Source: Tsuneonella deserti (GTDB taxonomy: Bacteria > Pseudomonadota > Alphaproteobacteria > Sphingomonadales > Sphingomonadaceae). From it: 64,000 bases of DNA. Under the pieces are notes generated by a model that searched no databases, was not told where the DNA came from, and was given only the letters and a program-made list of their open reading frames with translations. Of the stretch, positions 47,351-57,086 are shown piece after piece. Each line of letters opens with the position of its first letter. Position 1 is the stretch's first letter. The stretch covers positions 186,001 through 250,000 of the forward strand of contig NZ_BMKL01000001.1 in the NCBI RefSeq assembly GCF_014644315.1, read 5' to 3'. Made by a program: the position numbers and the translations under genes.

Positions 47351-48211
47351 TCAGCCGACCGCGGTCAGGCTGTCGCCTTCGCCGGCGTCATCGGCCGGCT
47401 TGCGGCGGCGGCGCGGAGGAAGCTTGCGAGTGGTCGGTGCGGCTTCCATCTCGGGCTGTGCGTCTCCCTGCTCGACGTGAGCGGAAAGCGAAGGAGGAAG
47501 CGCCGCGGCATCGATCTCGCCGGTGTTGCCGGTCATTTCCTCGGTCTCGCCCTCGTTGCGCGGCCGGCGGGCGCGACCACCGTCGCGGGTGCGCGGGCGG
47601 CTGGGGCGGACGAAAGGATTGTCGGCCGGTTCGTAGGCGTTGCCGCCTTCGCTGTCGGCGCCTGCCGGCTCCCGCTCGACCTGCGGTTCACTCTCGTTGC
47701 TGCGCGGCTGGCGCTGCCGATCCGAACGGTTGCGATCGTTGTTCCGCGGACGGTCCTCGCGGGGGCGATCCTCGCGGGGACGCTCGTCCCGCCCACGCTC
47801 CTGGGAACGGTCATCGCGCTGGCGATCGTTGCGCGGGCCCTCGTCACGCCGCCTGTCCTGGTTGCGATCCTCGCGGGCACCGCGCTGGCCCTCGAAGTCG
47901 TCCTCGTCACCATCTTCTTCCGATGAGAAATCGCGCTCGTCACGCCGCTGTCCGCGCGCCTCTTCCTGGCGCGGGCGGCTGTCGGCGATGACGCGGAAGT
48001 AATGGTCCGCGAACTGCAGGTAATATTCGGCCTGCACGCGGTCGCCATTGTGCTGCGCGTCCTGCGCGAGCTTGCGATACTTGTCGAGCATCTGCGGCGC
48101 GTTGCCCCGTGCCCGGCTATCGATCCGGTTCTGGTTGCCGCCGCCCTGCTGGCGATTGCCACGGCCACGCCGGCGGTTATTGCCGCGATTGCTGTTGCTG
48201 TTGTTGTTCAA
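47351..48211 (-). CDS. DUF4167 protein with long disordered Arg/Asp-rich region
   Basis: The product is 286 residues. The N-terminus is Asn/Arg-rich (NNNSNSNRGNNRRRGRGN), then the conserved DUF4167 helices (RGNAPQMLDKYRKLAQDAQ ... GDRVQAEYYLQFADHYFRVI, about 35-75). The rest is low-complexity, with tandem REDRP/RDER-type repeats near residues 112-170 and a basic C-terminus. DUF4167 proteins are alphaproteobacterial and probably bind RNA; the function is unproven. The start is TTG at 48211, chosen because AAGGAAG lies ten bases upstream and the family N-terminus begins here. Confidence 0.88.
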   Translation of the reverse strand: MNNNSNSNRGNNRRRGRGNRQQGGGNQNRIDSRARGNAPQMLDKYRKLAQDAQHNGDRVQAEYYLQFADHYFRVIADSRPRQEEARGQRRDERDFSSEEDGDEDDFEGQRGAREDRNQDRRRDEGPRNDRQRDDRSQERGRDERPREDRPREDRPRNNDRNRSDRQRQPRSNESEPQVEREPAGADSEGGNAYEPADNPFVRPSRPRTRDGGRARRPRNEGETEEMTGNTGEIDAAALPPSLSAHVEQGDAQPEMEAAPTTRKLPPRRRRKPADDAGEGDSLTAVG

Positions 48212-48447
48212 GGAAAAATTCTTCCTTCTCAGTACCGTTCTGACGATCCCATCGCCGATACGGCCACATGACCCCTCATCGCGCTCGCGTGAACGCGGTT
48301 CCCTATTTGCCCTGCTAACCGGGCTGACCACCCGCGAGATCATGCAAATGTTGGAGCTTGGCCCGAAGCGGGTGGCGAACGCGCCGCAATCCGCAAGGGT
48401 TGGCAACAGAGTTAGCTATCGCGAAGGCGTTTGCCAAGTGCTTATCG

Positions 48448-49278
48448 TCAGGAGTTGCGACTGAGCACCAGCGCGCGGGGTCGTCCGGCCAGGTCGCGAT
48501 GCAGCGCGGCGGTGAAGCCCGCTTCCCGCGCGATGGCGGAGACTGCCTCGTGCTGGCGATGCCCGATCTCCAGCACGGCCACGCCGTGGGGCTCCAAAAG
48601 ATCGGGCAGCCGAGGGATAAGCACCCGGTAATCCTCGAGCCCTTCAGGCCCGGCGAACAGCGCCCCGTGCGGTTCGTGATCGCGCACCGAGCGATCGAGG
48701 GGGGCGGTGTCCTCGACGTAAGGCGGGTTGGCGATGACGAGGTCGAACTTGCCCAACGGGTCTGTCCATCCCGGCGCGGTCCAGTCCGCCACGCGCAGAT
48801 CGGCGCGATCCGCGAGGCCCAGGTTGAGCGCGTTCTGCGAAGCGATCGCGAGCGCCCCGGCGGAGCGGTCGATGCCAACTCCGCGCGCTGCGGGGAGCTC
48901 GGCGAGGAGAGTGAGCAGCAACGCCCCCGATCCGGTCCCGCAATCCAGCACCCTGCGCGCCTCGCCACGTGCCTCCAGCGCAGCGATGACCGGCGTCTCG
49001 CTGTCGCCCCGGGGGATGAGCACGGCGGGGGAGACCCGGAAACGGCGCCCGTAGAACTCCTGCTCGCCGGTGATGTAGGCGACCGGCTCGTGGCTGATCC
49101 GCCGGGCTACCAGCGCCTCGAACCCGGCCGGTGCCGGATCGCGCATGTGGCGCAGCAGCACTTCAGAGCGAGAGCAGCCCAGCGCATGGGCCATCAGAAG
49201 CTCGACATCCAGCCGGGCGGTGTCCGAGGTGCCTGCAAGCCGCTCGCTCGCCGCGCGGATCGCTTCCGCGACTGTCAT
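48448..49278 (-). CDS. prmC: Peptide chain release factor N5-glutamine methyltransferase
   Basis: The product is 276 residues. It methylates the Gln of the GGQ motif in release factors. Visible are [26 protein letters not shown] (the loop after the N-terminal helical domain), the SAM-binding [15 protein letters not shown] and the catalytic NPPYVED. It overlaps prfA (ATGA), the gene for its own substrate, which supports the call. Confidence 0.95.
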   Translation of the reverse strand: MTVAEAIRAASERLAGTSDTARLDVELLMAHALGCSRSEVLLRHMRDPAPAGFEALVARRISHEPVAYITGEQEFYGRRFRVSPAVLIPRGDSETPVIAALEARGEARRVLDCGTGSGALLLTLLAELPAARGVGIDRSAGALAIASQNALNLGLADRADLRVADWTAPGWTDPLGKFDLVIANPPYVEDTAPLDRSVRDHEPHGALFAGPEGLEDYRVLIPRLPDLLEPHGVAVLEIGHRQHEAVSAIAREAGFTAALHRDLAGRPRALVLSRNS

Positions 49279-50345
49279 TCGCCCAGGGCGGCAAGCCGCT
49301 TGGCCTCGTCCTCGGTCGTCAGCGCGTCGATCAGTTCGCCCAGGCCTGGCCCGGCAAGCACTTCGTCGAGCTTGTGCAGGGTGAGGCCGATCCGGTGGTC
49401 GGTGACGCGCCCCTGCGGGAAGTTGTAGGTGCGAATGCGCTCGGACCGATCACCGGAGCCGACCATGGCTTTTCGCGCCTCGGCCTCTGCCCCATGCGCT
49501 TCGGCACGCTTCAGGTCGTAAAGGCGAGTGCGCAAGACTTGCATCGCCTTGTCCTTGTTCTTGTGCTGGCTGCGCTGGTCCTGCTGGATAACCACCAGGC
49601 CGGTTGGCAGGTGAGTGAGCCTGACAGCCGAATCGGTGGTGTTGACATGCTGGCCGCCCGCACCGCTCGCGCGGTAGATATCGGTCTTGATGTCGTTGGG
49701 ATCGAGCTGAACGTCGACTTCGTCCGGTTCGGGCAGGACGGCGACGGTGGCCGCGCTGGTATGGATGCGCCCGCCGCTCTCGGTCACCGGCACGCGCTGG
49801 ACGCGGTGAACCCCGCTCTCGAACTTCAGTTTCGCGAACACACCGTTGCCGGCGATATTGGCGACGATTTCCTTGAAGCCGCCGATGTCGCTGGCGTTCA
49901 TGCTGACCGGCTCCACCCGCCAGCCCTGTTCGGCCGCGTAGCGCTCGTACATCCGGTACAGGTCGGCCGCGAACAGCGCCGCTTCATCGCCGCCCGTGCC
50001 GGCGCGGATTTCCAGCATCGCGGGCCGCGCATCGGCACTGTCGCGTGGCAGCATGGCGATCGACAGCGCGCGCTCGGCGGAGGGAAGTTCACTTCGCAGC
50101 CGCGTGATCTCTTCTTCGGCGAGCGCCTTCATCTCCGGATCGCCGTCGTTTAGCGATTCCAGCTCGGCCAGCTCGGCGCGCATCGTCTGCACGGTTTCGG
50201 CGGCCCGCGCGACGGGCTCGAGTTCGGAATAGTCGCGACTGGCGGCCACAAACTCAGCGCCTTCGAGAGTGCCCGATGCCAGCCGCGCCTCGAGCTCGGC
50301 AAAGCGATGCGCGATCTGGCCGAGGCGTTCGGCGGGGATGGTCAT
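49275..50345 (-). CDS. prfA: Peptide chain release factor 1
   Basis: The product is 356 residues. It reads UAA and UAG stops and triggers peptide release. The catalytic [18 protein letters not shown] lies near residue 227; the Gln is the PrmC target. The N-terminal coiled-coil and the domain 2 anticodon-recognition region are full length. It overlaps hisS by one base (TGATG) and prmC by four. RF1 presence means the amber codon in the NTF2-like gene at 10236 should normally terminate. Confidence 0.97.
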   Translation of the reverse strand: MTIPAERLGQIAHRFAELEARLASGTLEGAEFVAASRDYSELEPVARAAETVQTMRAELAELESLNDGDPEMKALAEEEITRLRSELPSAERALSIAMLPRDSADARPAMLEIRAGTGGDEAALFAADLYRMYERYAAEQGWRVEPVSMNASDIGGFKEIVANIAGNGVFAKLKFESGVHRVQRVPVTESGGRIHTSAATVAVLPEPDEVDVQLDPNDIKTDIYRASGAGGQHVNTTDSAVRLTHLPTGLVVIQQDQRSQHKNKDKAMQVLRTRLYDLKRAEAHGAEAEARKAMVGSGDRSERIRTYNFPQGRVTDHRIGLTLHKLDEVLAGPGLGELIDALTTEDEAKRLAALGE

Positions 50346-51664
50346 CAGCCGTCGGTCTCGACGCGGTCTTCAGGTACGCCCGGCCCGCCGGCATCGCGCA
50401 ACCACTGGGCATTCTGCGCCTTGGCCGCGATGTCGGCCACTTCATGCGGCGAAACGCGCGCCTGCTCGCCGGTGAAGAGGTCGCGCACGGTCACCTCGCC
50501 GGCGGCCAGCTCGTCCTCCCCGATAATGACCGCCAGCAGAGCGCCACCTTCGTTGGCGCGCGCCATGCGCTTCTTGACCTTGCCGGTGGAGAAAATCTCG
50601 ACCGAGTTCGACATGTCCCGCAGCGACCGGGCAAGGCCGTTGGCTTGCGGGAGGCCCGCTTCGTCCATCGGAATGATGGCGACATCGAACCGCTCGCGCG
50701 GGGCATTGTCACCCACCAGCATCGCCAGCCGCTCGATCCCCGCCGCCCAGCCCACCGCCGGGGTAGGGGAGCCGCCGAGGCTGTCGATCAACCCATCGTA
50801 GCGACCCCCGCCAAGCACGGTGCCCTGCGCGCCGAGACGGTCGGTAACGAATTCGAACGCGGTGTGGCGATAGTAATCGAGGCCGCGCACCAGCGCCGGA
50901 TCGCGTTCCCATGCCACGCCCGCCCCATCGAGGCCGCTGGTGACCTGCTCGAAGAAACGAAGCGCTTGATCGGACAGATAACTGTCGATTTTGGGCGCTT
51001 CATTCACATGTGCGCGATCGCGCGGGTCCTTGCTGTCGAGTATCCGCAGGGGGTTCTTCTCGAGCCGTTCCTGCGAATCTTCGCTCAGCTCGTTCTTGAC
51101 GGCGCGGAAGTGCTCGACCAGCGCGGCCCGCCATGCCTCCCGGCTATCGCCGTCGCCAAGCGTGTTGAGGCGAAGGGTTACCCCGTCGGCGATGCCCAAT
51201 TCCTTGAGCAACTGGTCGGCCATCGCGAGCAGTTCTACATCGGCCTGCGGCTCGGCAACACCGATGATCTCCGCGTCGAGCTGGTGGAACTGGCGATAGC
51301 GGCCCTTCTGCGGCCTTTCGTAACGGAACAGCGGCCCGTGCGTCGCGACCTTCAAGGGCGCGTGCTGCTGCCAGCCGTCGGTGATGAAGGCGCGCGCGAT
51401 TCCGGCGGTGAACTCCGGCCTTAGGGTGAGCGATTCCCCGCCGCGGTCCTCGAACGAGTACATCTCCTTCGAGACTATGTCCGTCGTCTCGCCGATCGAT
51501 CGGGCGAACACCTCGGTACGCTCGAACACGGGCATCTCGATCCGCCGGAAGCGGTATAGCTTGCGAACGCGTTCGAACGTCTCGACGACGTGCGCGAACG
51601 CCTCGGCCTCTGCGCCGAAGATGTCCTGGGTGCCGCGAATTGCCTGAGGGGTCTTGCCGGTCAT
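50345..51664 (-). CDS. hisS: Histidyl-tRNA synthetase
   Basis: The product is 439 residues, class II. Motif 2 is [23 protein letters not shown]. The histidine-binding signatures include [16 protein letters not shown] and [14 protein letters not shown]. The N-terminus [14 protein letters not shown] and a C-terminal anticodon-binding domain complete the protein. It is the first gene of the hisS-prfA-prmC set and is divergent from the M61 peptidase gene (95 bp). Confidence 0.97.
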   Translation of the reverse strand: MTGKTPQAIRGTQDIFGAEAEAFAHVVETFERVRKLYRFRRIEMPVFERTEVFARSIGETTDIVSKEMYSFEDRGGESLTLRPEFTAGIARAFITDGWQQHAPLKVATHGPLFRYERPQKGRYRQFHQLDAEIIGVAEPQADVELLAMADQLLKELGIADGVTLRLNTLGDGDSREAWRAALVEHFRAVKNELSEDSQERLEKNPLRILDSKDPRDRAHVNEAPKIDSYLSDQALRFFEQVTSGLDGAGVAWERDPALVRGLDYYRHTAFEFVTDRLGAQGTVLGGGRYDGLIDSLGGSPTPAVGWAAGIERLAMLVGDNAPRERFDVAIIPMDEAGLPQANGLARSLRDMSNSVEIFSTGKVKKRMARANEGGALLAVIIGEDELAAGEVTVRDLFTGEQARVSPHEVADIAAKAQNAQWLRDAGGPGVPEDRVETDG

Positions 51665-51759
51665 TTCGCGGCGCGCACTAGCCTGTTCGTGCCGTACGTG
51701 AAAGACGCTCGTCGAACCGACTGTTGCGTGCGGCGGACGGTTCGCCCAAGGAGCGCCGC

Positions 51760-53697
51760 ATGGTCGTTCGTCTCACGCTCCCCTTCGCCCTCCTTCTCAC
51801 CGCCGTTGCAGCTCCTGCCCAGGTGCCGGGCAAGTCGGCCCCCGTCGCGGTGGCCGTGCCAACGGCGACGCCCGTTCCCGTGGACGCGCCCTGGCCGGGT
51901 GGCACGATCGATCTCGCGATCGACGCAAGCGACACCCGCCGCGGCCTTTACCATGTGACCGAGACGATTCCTCTGCCTGCCGGTATTTCGGAGCTGACGC
52001 TGCTTTATCCCGAATGGCTCCCGGGCAACCACGCCGCCCGCGGGCCGATCTCGCAGATTTCCGACATCCGCTTCCTGGTCGATGGCAAGCCGGTGCCGTG
52101 GAAGCGGGACCCACTAGACGTTTTCGCGTTCAATGTCTCGGTGCCCAAAGGCGCGCGCGAGGTGGTCGCGCGCTTCGTGCACACTTCGCCGCTGCAGTCC
52201 TCCGAAGGACGGATCACGATGACGCAGGAGATGCTCAACCTGCAGTGGGAAAAGATGAGCCTCTATCCGGCGGGCCACTATACCCGCAAAATCGCCGTTC
52301 GCCCTAAGGCCACGTTCCCGAAAGACTGGAAGGTGTACACCGCGCTCGACGGGCAGAAGAGGGCCGGCGATACGGTCACCTGGACCGTGACGGATTACGA
52401 AACCCTCGTCGATTCCCCGATTTTCGCGGGGATCAATGCGCAGAGCTGGGACATCGGCAAGGATGTCCGGCTCGACGTAGTGGCTGACAAGCCCGCCCAG
52501 CTCGCACTGGCGCCGCAGAATCTCAACGCGTTCCGGAACCTCATCACCGAAGCCGACGCTCTGTTCGGCGCGCGGCACTTCGATCACTACGACATGCTGC
52601 TCGCCCTGACCGACCGGATGGGAGGCATCGGGCTGGAGCACCATCGCTCGGCCGAAAACCAGTTCGAGCCGACTGCGTTCACCGATTGGGACGCAATGGA
52701 TTGGGATCACAACGTCGTCGCGCACGAACTGGTGCACAGCTGGAACGGCAAGTTCCGTCGGCCTGCCGACTTGTGGACCCCGGACTACCGCACCCCGATG
52801 CAGGGCAGCTTGCTGTGGGTGTACGAAGGTCAGACCCAGTTCTGGGGTTACGTCCTGGCGGCCCGGTCGGGTATCCAGAGCAAGGAGACGATCCTCGGCA
52901 CGCTGGCCCGCAACGCGGCGACCTATTCGGAAGGGCAGCCCGGACGCGCCTGGCGCGACGTGGGTGATACGACGAATGATCCTATCCTCTCGGGGCGCCG
53001 GCCCTTGCCGTACGGCTCGCTCCAGCGCAGCGAGGACTACTACACCGAAGGCGCGCTGACCTGGCTCGAGGCCGACCAGATCATCCGCCAGGGCACGGGC
53101 GGTGCGAAGGGCCTGGACGATTTTGCCAAGGCCTTCTTCGGCATGCGCGATGGCGACTGGGGCGAACTGACCTACACGTTCGCGGATGTCGTGAGCACGC
53201 TCAATGGCGTCTATCCCTATGATTGGGCGAGCTTCCTGACCGACCGCCTGCTGACTCCCGGTCGACCCCCGGCCACGCGCGGCCTGGAGATGGCGGGATA
53301 CAAGCTGGCCTGGCGCGATGTGCCCAATTCGTTCGACAAGGGGCGGATGGACGCGTCCAAGGGGCTCGATCTCACCTATTCGCTCGGTGTCTCGCTCGAC
53401 AAGGAAGGGACCGTGACTTCCACCTTGTGGGATGGACCGGCGTTCGACGCGGGGATCGTCAACGGTGCGCAGATCGTCGCGGTGGACGGCGAGGCCTACT
53501 CGGCCGACGTGATCAAGGCGGCGATTACCGCGGCTGCCACAAAGAAGGCGCCCGTGTCCTTGCTGGTCAAGCGCGGCAGCACGTACTCGACCATTCCTGT
53601 CGACTATCACGCCGGCCTGCGCTGGCCGTGGTTGGTTCCGACCGGAGCGGGTGAACAACCGCTCGATCGGCTGCTCGCGCCGCGCGTCGTGAAATAG
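51760..53697 (+). CDS. M61 family metallopeptidase (glycyl aminopeptidase-like) with PDZ domain
   Basis: The product is 645 residues with an N-terminal signal peptide (hydrophobic stretch to about residue 22). The zinc site is HELVHSWN followed by the Glu in [13 protein letters not shown], the usual M61 arrangement. An N-terminal beta domain and a C-terminal PDZ domain ([28 protein letters not shown]) frame it. It is likely periplasmic and cleaves small peptides with N-terminal Gly or Ala. AAGGAG precedes the ATG at 51760. Confidence 0.94.
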   Translation: MVVRLTLPFALLLTAVAAPAQVPGKSAPVAVAVPTATPVPVDAPWPGGTIDLAIDASDTRRGLYHVTETIPLPAGISELTLLYPEWLPGNHAARGPISQISDIRFLVDGKPVPWKRDPLDVFAFNVSVPKGAREVVARFVHTSPLQSSEGRITMTQEMLNLQWEKMSLYPAGHYTRKIAVRPKATFPKDWKVYTALDGQKRAGDTVTWTVTDYETLVDSPIFAGINAQSWDIGKDVRLDVVADKPAQLALAPQNLNAFRNLITEADALFGARHFDHYDMLLALTDRMGGIGLEHHRSAENQFEPTAFTDWDAMDWDHNVVAHELVHSWNGKFRRPADLWTPDYRTPMQGSLLWVYEGQTQFWGYVLAARSGIQSKETILGTLARNAATYSEGQPGRAWRDVGDTTNDPILSGRRPLPYGSLQRSEDYYTEGALTWLEADQIIRQGTGGAKGLDDFAKAFFGMRDGDWGELTYTFADVVSTLNGVYPYDWASFLTDRLLTPGRPPATRGLEMAGYKLAWRDVPNSFDKGRMDASKGLDLTYSLGVSLDKEGTVTSTLWDGPAFDAGIVNGAQIVAVDGEAYSADVIKAAITAAATKKAPVSLLVKRGSTYSTIPVDYHAGLRWPWLVPTGAGEQPLDRLLAPRVVK

Positions 53698-53779
53698 GCG
53701 GGGCAGCCAGCGGGGGTAACGCTGCGGTTGGTCGCATCGCGTGTTGCGATGCAGCATCCCCGCCGCTAGGTGCGCCGCC

Positions 53780-54313
53780 ATGCAGATCGACAAGATTCCC
53801 GTGGGCGATGATCCGCCCGAGAGCCTCAACGTCATCATCGAAGTGCCTACCGGCGGCGAGCCGGTAAAGTACGAGTTCGACAAGGCGAGCGGCGCTCTTT
53901 TCGTCGATCGCATCCTTCACACCCCGATGCGCTATCCGGCGAACTATGGCTTCGTGCCGCACACCCTGTCCGATGATGGCGATCCTATTGACGCGCTGGT
54001 GATTTCGCGGACGCCGTTCATTCCAGGTTGCGTAGTGCGCGCCCGGCCGATCGGAGTGCTGCACCTGGAAGACGAGCATGGCGGGGACGAGAAACTGGTC
54101 TGCGTGCCGGTCGATACGACCTTCCCATACTACTCTGACGTAGGCGAGCGGCAGGATCTTCCCTCGATCGTGCTCCAGCAAATCGAACACTTCTTTACTC
54201 ACTACAAGGACCTCGAAGCCGAGAAGTGGGTGCGGGTCGGCAAGTGGGGCGACGCGGCGGAGGCCCGCCGCCTGGTCGTGGAGGCGATCGAACGCCACCG
54301 CGCCGCCGGGTAA
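53780..54313 (+). CDS. ppa: Inorganic pyrophosphatase
   Basis: The product is 177 residues, family I. It hydrolyses pyrophosphate. Active-site segments are KYEFDKASGALFVDRIL, MRYPANYGFVPHTLSDDGDPIDALV (with the metal-binding Asp cluster) and HFFTHYKDLEAEKWVRVGKW. The start at 53780 matches the family N-terminus. Its TAA directly abuts the stop of the convergent pmbA gene. Confidence 0.97.
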   Translation: MQIDKIPVGDDPPESLNVIIEVPTGGEPVKYEFDKASGALFVDRILHTPMRYPANYGFVPHTLSDDGDPIDALVISRTPFIPGCVVRARPIGVLHLEDEHGGDEKLVCVPVDTTFPYYSDVGERQDLPSIVLQQIEHFFTHYKDLEAEKWVRVGKWGDAAEARRLVVEAIERHRAAG

Positions 54314-55657
54314 TCAGGCGGCGGCCACCGTCATCCCGTCGATCCGCAAGGTAGGCGCGTTGATCGCACGCCAGGTCTCCAGATCGTTGGCCGCGCGCAT
54401 CGCCCCGAACATTTCGATCAGGTTGCCCGCGACAGTGAAGCCGGCGACCGGTCCTTCGATCCGGCCGTTCACGATCCGCCTGCCCGCCGCGCCGCGGCTG
54501 TAATTGCCAGTCACCAGGTTCACGCCCTGGCCGATCAGGTAGTCGACCAGCACACCTTCACGGACATCGGCGATGAGCTCCTCGACCGTCTGATTTCCTG
54601 CGAGAAGATCGACGTTGCTCGGCGCGACACCGGGCGCACCTCCGATGCCGCGGGATGCATGGCCCGTCAGCGGCAGGCCGAGCTGCGCGGCGGAGGCCAC
54701 ATTGGTGAGCCAGCCTCCGATCCGTCCCCGCTCCACGAGCTTGCGGGGAGAGCAGGCGACGCCCTCGCCGTCGAACGGGCGAGACCGTAGTCCGCGCGGA
54801 CGGAGCGGATCCTCGACAATCGTAATGTCGCTGGCGAACAGTTCCGCCGCTTCCCATCCGACAAGGAAGCTGGCGCGCCGCGCTATCGCGGGGGCTGCCA
54901 TCGCGGCGAGCAGGTGCCCGATCAGCGAGGAGGACACGCGCGGATCGAAAACGACCGGGACCGGTCCCACTGCGGGCGTCGCGGGTGCGAGCCGGCCGGC
55001 TGCGCGCTCTCCGGCCAGGCGGCCGATCTCGCCAGGGTTGAGCAGGTCCGCGCGATGGCGGGCGCTGCGCGCAGCGTAATCCCGCTGCATCCCGCTGCCT
55101 TCACCGGCGATCACGCTTGCCGACAACGAGTGGGAGGCTCCTTCGTAAGCGCCAGCAAAGCCGGTGCTGGTGGCGAGTATCGTGCTCGCGCGCGTGAAGC
55201 TGGCGCTGCCCCCTTCGGTGTTGCTTACCCCACTCACGGCGCGCGCGGCATCCTCCGTTTCGCGGGCGCGATCGCGCAATTCCTCCGGCGAGGGCGATGC
55301 GGGATCGAGTAGATCGAGCTCGGGGCAAGGCGCGTGCGCGAGAGCTTCGACGGGTGCTAGCGCGGCGAACGGATCCTCCGGCGCGCGCTTGGCCATATCC
55401 ACCGCCCGCTCCGCCAGTTCGCTCAGCCCCGCGCGCGAGAGGTCGCTGGTGGAAACGCTGGCGGATGCGCCCCCCACGAAGGCGCGCAGGCCAATCTCGA
55501 TGGTTTCGGAACGCTCGATGTCCTCGATCACCCCCAGCCTGACGGTTATCCCTTCCGCCGAGCCAAAGTGAGCCACGGTGTCCGCGGCATCGGCTCCCAG
55601 GCGGCGGGCCTCTGTAAGAAGGATATCGGCGGCGGCGAGAAGCTGATCGGTTTGCAT
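54314..55657 (-). CDS. TldD/PmbA family metallopeptidase-like protein (PmbA/TldE type)
   Basis: The product is 447 residues. PmbA/TldE landmarks are ITVRLGVIEDIERSETIEIGLRAFVGG near residue 35, VVFDPRVSSSLIGHLLAAM, and the C-terminal LVTGNYSRGAAGRRIVNGRIEGPVAGFTVAGNL. TldE lacks the HEAxxH metal site of its partner TldD, which is not in the window. The TldD/E complex degrades or matures small peptides, for example microcin B17 and CcdA. The ATG at 55657 is chosen by family length. Confidence 0.92.
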   Translation of the reverse strand: MQTDQLLAAADILLTEARRLGADAADTVAHFGSAEGITVRLGVIEDIERSETIEIGLRAFVGGASASVSTSDLSRAGLSELAERAVDMAKRAPEDPFAALAPVEALAHAPCPELDLLDPASPSPEELRDRARETEDAARAVSGVSNTEGGSASFTRASTILATSTGFAGAYEGASHSLSASVIAGEGSGMQRDYAARSARHRADLLNPGEIGRLAGERAAGRLAPATPAVGPVPVVFDPRVSSSLIGHLLAAMAAPAIARRASFLVGWEAAELFASDITIVEDPLRPRGLRSRPFDGEGVACSPRKLVERGRIGGWLTNVASAAQLGLPLTGHASRGIGGAPGVAPSNVDLLAGNQTVEELIADVREGVLVDYLIGQGVNLVTGNYSRGAAGRRIVNGRIEGPVAGFTVAGNLIEMFGAMRAANDLETWRAINAPTLRIDGMTVAAA

Positions 55658-55701
55658 CGCGCCGCAGCTAGGGTGCCGCTCGCGAAGGAACAAGGCTGCC
55701 G

Positions 55702-56091
55702 CTAGATCACCGAGGCGAGCAGCCGGAAAATCCCGGTCAGGACAAACGGAAGCCCGATCGCCAACAGCCACAGCAGCGCCTGGTCGCGGCGGTAGGCGGG
55801 CGCATAGGCCCGATCGGCGGCGGCTTCGTCGGAAATGCCCATCCACCGGCCTTCGAACGCGCGGCAGGCCGGTATGATCGCCGCGACGAGCACCACCAGG
55901 GCAAGGTACGGCAGGACGCTCGAGGAGCCTGATTTCAACGCGTGGACGGTGACGACGATTTGCAGCGCGGTATAGACCAGCAGGGCATAGGCGATGTTGT
56001 CGCTCATCCGCCGGCGCCAGTCGAGCTTGCGCCGATCGACCCTGGCCGCATCATGCGCCGCTGCTTCGGTGCGATCGACCGCCTTGACCAT
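55702..56091 (-). CDS. Small integral membrane protein, unknown function
   Basis: The product is 129 residues. A charged N-terminal segment leads into three hydrophobic helices (about 33-53, 57-77 and 103-126), with a charged loop YAPAYRRDQALLW between helices 2 and 3. GGGAGAGAAACGCG precedes the ATG. No family is recognised. It lies divergent from lptB. Confidence 0.75.
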   Translation of the reverse strand: MVKAVDRTEAAAHDAARVDRRKLDWRRRMSDNIAYALLVYTALQIVVTVHALKSGSSSVLPYLALVVLVAAIIPACRAFEGRWMGISDEAAADRAYAPAYRRDQALLWLLAIGLPFVLTGIFRLLASVI

Positions 56092-56254
56092 CGCGTTTCT
56101 CTCCCAGTGCTCTCTCCGCCGAAGACTGTCTCAAATTCGGCGCGGCAGCACAAGGGGCCAACGGAAGCACGGACCGGCGCGTGCCATGCACGAATCCTGC
56201 CAACTCGCCGCGAACAGGGTTTTCACAGCCTGCGCGAGTGCTAATGCTGCGCGT

Positions 56255-57061
56255 ATGAGCATGCTCGACACGCCCCGCGACGCAGATCCGCTGCCTTCCG
56301 TCCCCGCTCCTGTCGTCGACGCCAATGCCCCCATGCCCAATGGCGGGCTTGAAGTGATCTCGATCGCCAAGAGCTATGACAAGCGCAGCGTGTTGACAGA
56401 CATCTCGCTGACCGTCGGCAAGGGTGAGGTGCTGGGGCTGCTCGGGCCCAACGGCGCCGGGAAGACGACCTGCTTCTACTCGATCATGGGCCTCGTGCGG
56501 CCCGATTCGGGCCGCATCCTGATGGATGGCGAGGACGTGACGCGGCTGCCGATGTACCGCCGCGCCATTCTCGGACTGGGATACCTGCCGCAGGAGACCA
56601 GCATCTTCCGTGGTATGACGGTCGAGCAGAACATCAACTGCGTGCTCGAACTGGTGGAGCCGGACAAGGAAACCCGCGCGCGCGAACTCGACCGGCTGCT
56701 TGACGAATTCGGCCTTCAGCGGTTGCGGTCGAGCGCGGCGATGGCGTTGTCGGGCGGCGAGCGCAGGCGCTGCGAGATAGCGCGGGCGCTAGCGGCCAAG
56801 CCGTCGATCATGCTGCTCGACGAACCTTTCGCCGGGATCGACCCCCTCTCGATCAGCGATATCCGCGACCTGGTGAAGGATCTCAAGAACCGCGGGATCG
56901 GCGTGCTGATCACGGACCATAACGTGCGCGAGACGCTGGAGATCGTGGACCGCGCCTGCATCATCTATGGCGGCCAGGTGTTGTTCGCCGGCACGCCGGA
57001 AGCGCTGGTGGCGGACGAGAACGTGCGCCGGCTTTACTTGGGCGAGAGCTTCACGCTGTGA
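56255..57061 (+). CDS. lptB: LPS export ABC transporter ATP-binding protein
   Basis: The product is 268 residues. ABC motifs are Walker A GPNGAGKTT, the Q-loop LPQETS, signature LSGGERRR, Walker B IMLLDEPFAGIDP and the switch His in ITDHNVRETL. The match to LptB (TVEQNINCVLE, FAGIDPLSISDI) is strong. It drives lipopolysaccharide transport with LptF and LptG. A Pro/Ala-rich N-terminal extension of about 30 residues is present. ATGs at 56255 and 56261 are both possible. The usual lptC/lptA neighbours are not visible upstream. rpoN follows after 25 bases. Confidence 0.95.
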   Translation: MSMLDTPRDADPLPSVPAPVVDANAPMPNGGLEVISIAKSYDKRSVLTDISLTVGKGEVLGLLGPNGAGKTTCFYSIMGLVRPDSGRILMDGEDVTRLPMYRRAILGLGYLPQETSIFRGMTVEQNINCVLELVEPDKETRARELDRLLDEFGLQRLRSSAAMALSGGERRRCEIARALAAKPSIMLLDEPFAGIDPLSISDIRDLVKDLKNRGIGVLITDHNVRETLEIVDRACIIYGGQVLFAGTPEALVADENVRRLYLGESFTL

Positions 57062-57086
57062 TCCGCCCCCCTTCCAGGATCTGATC

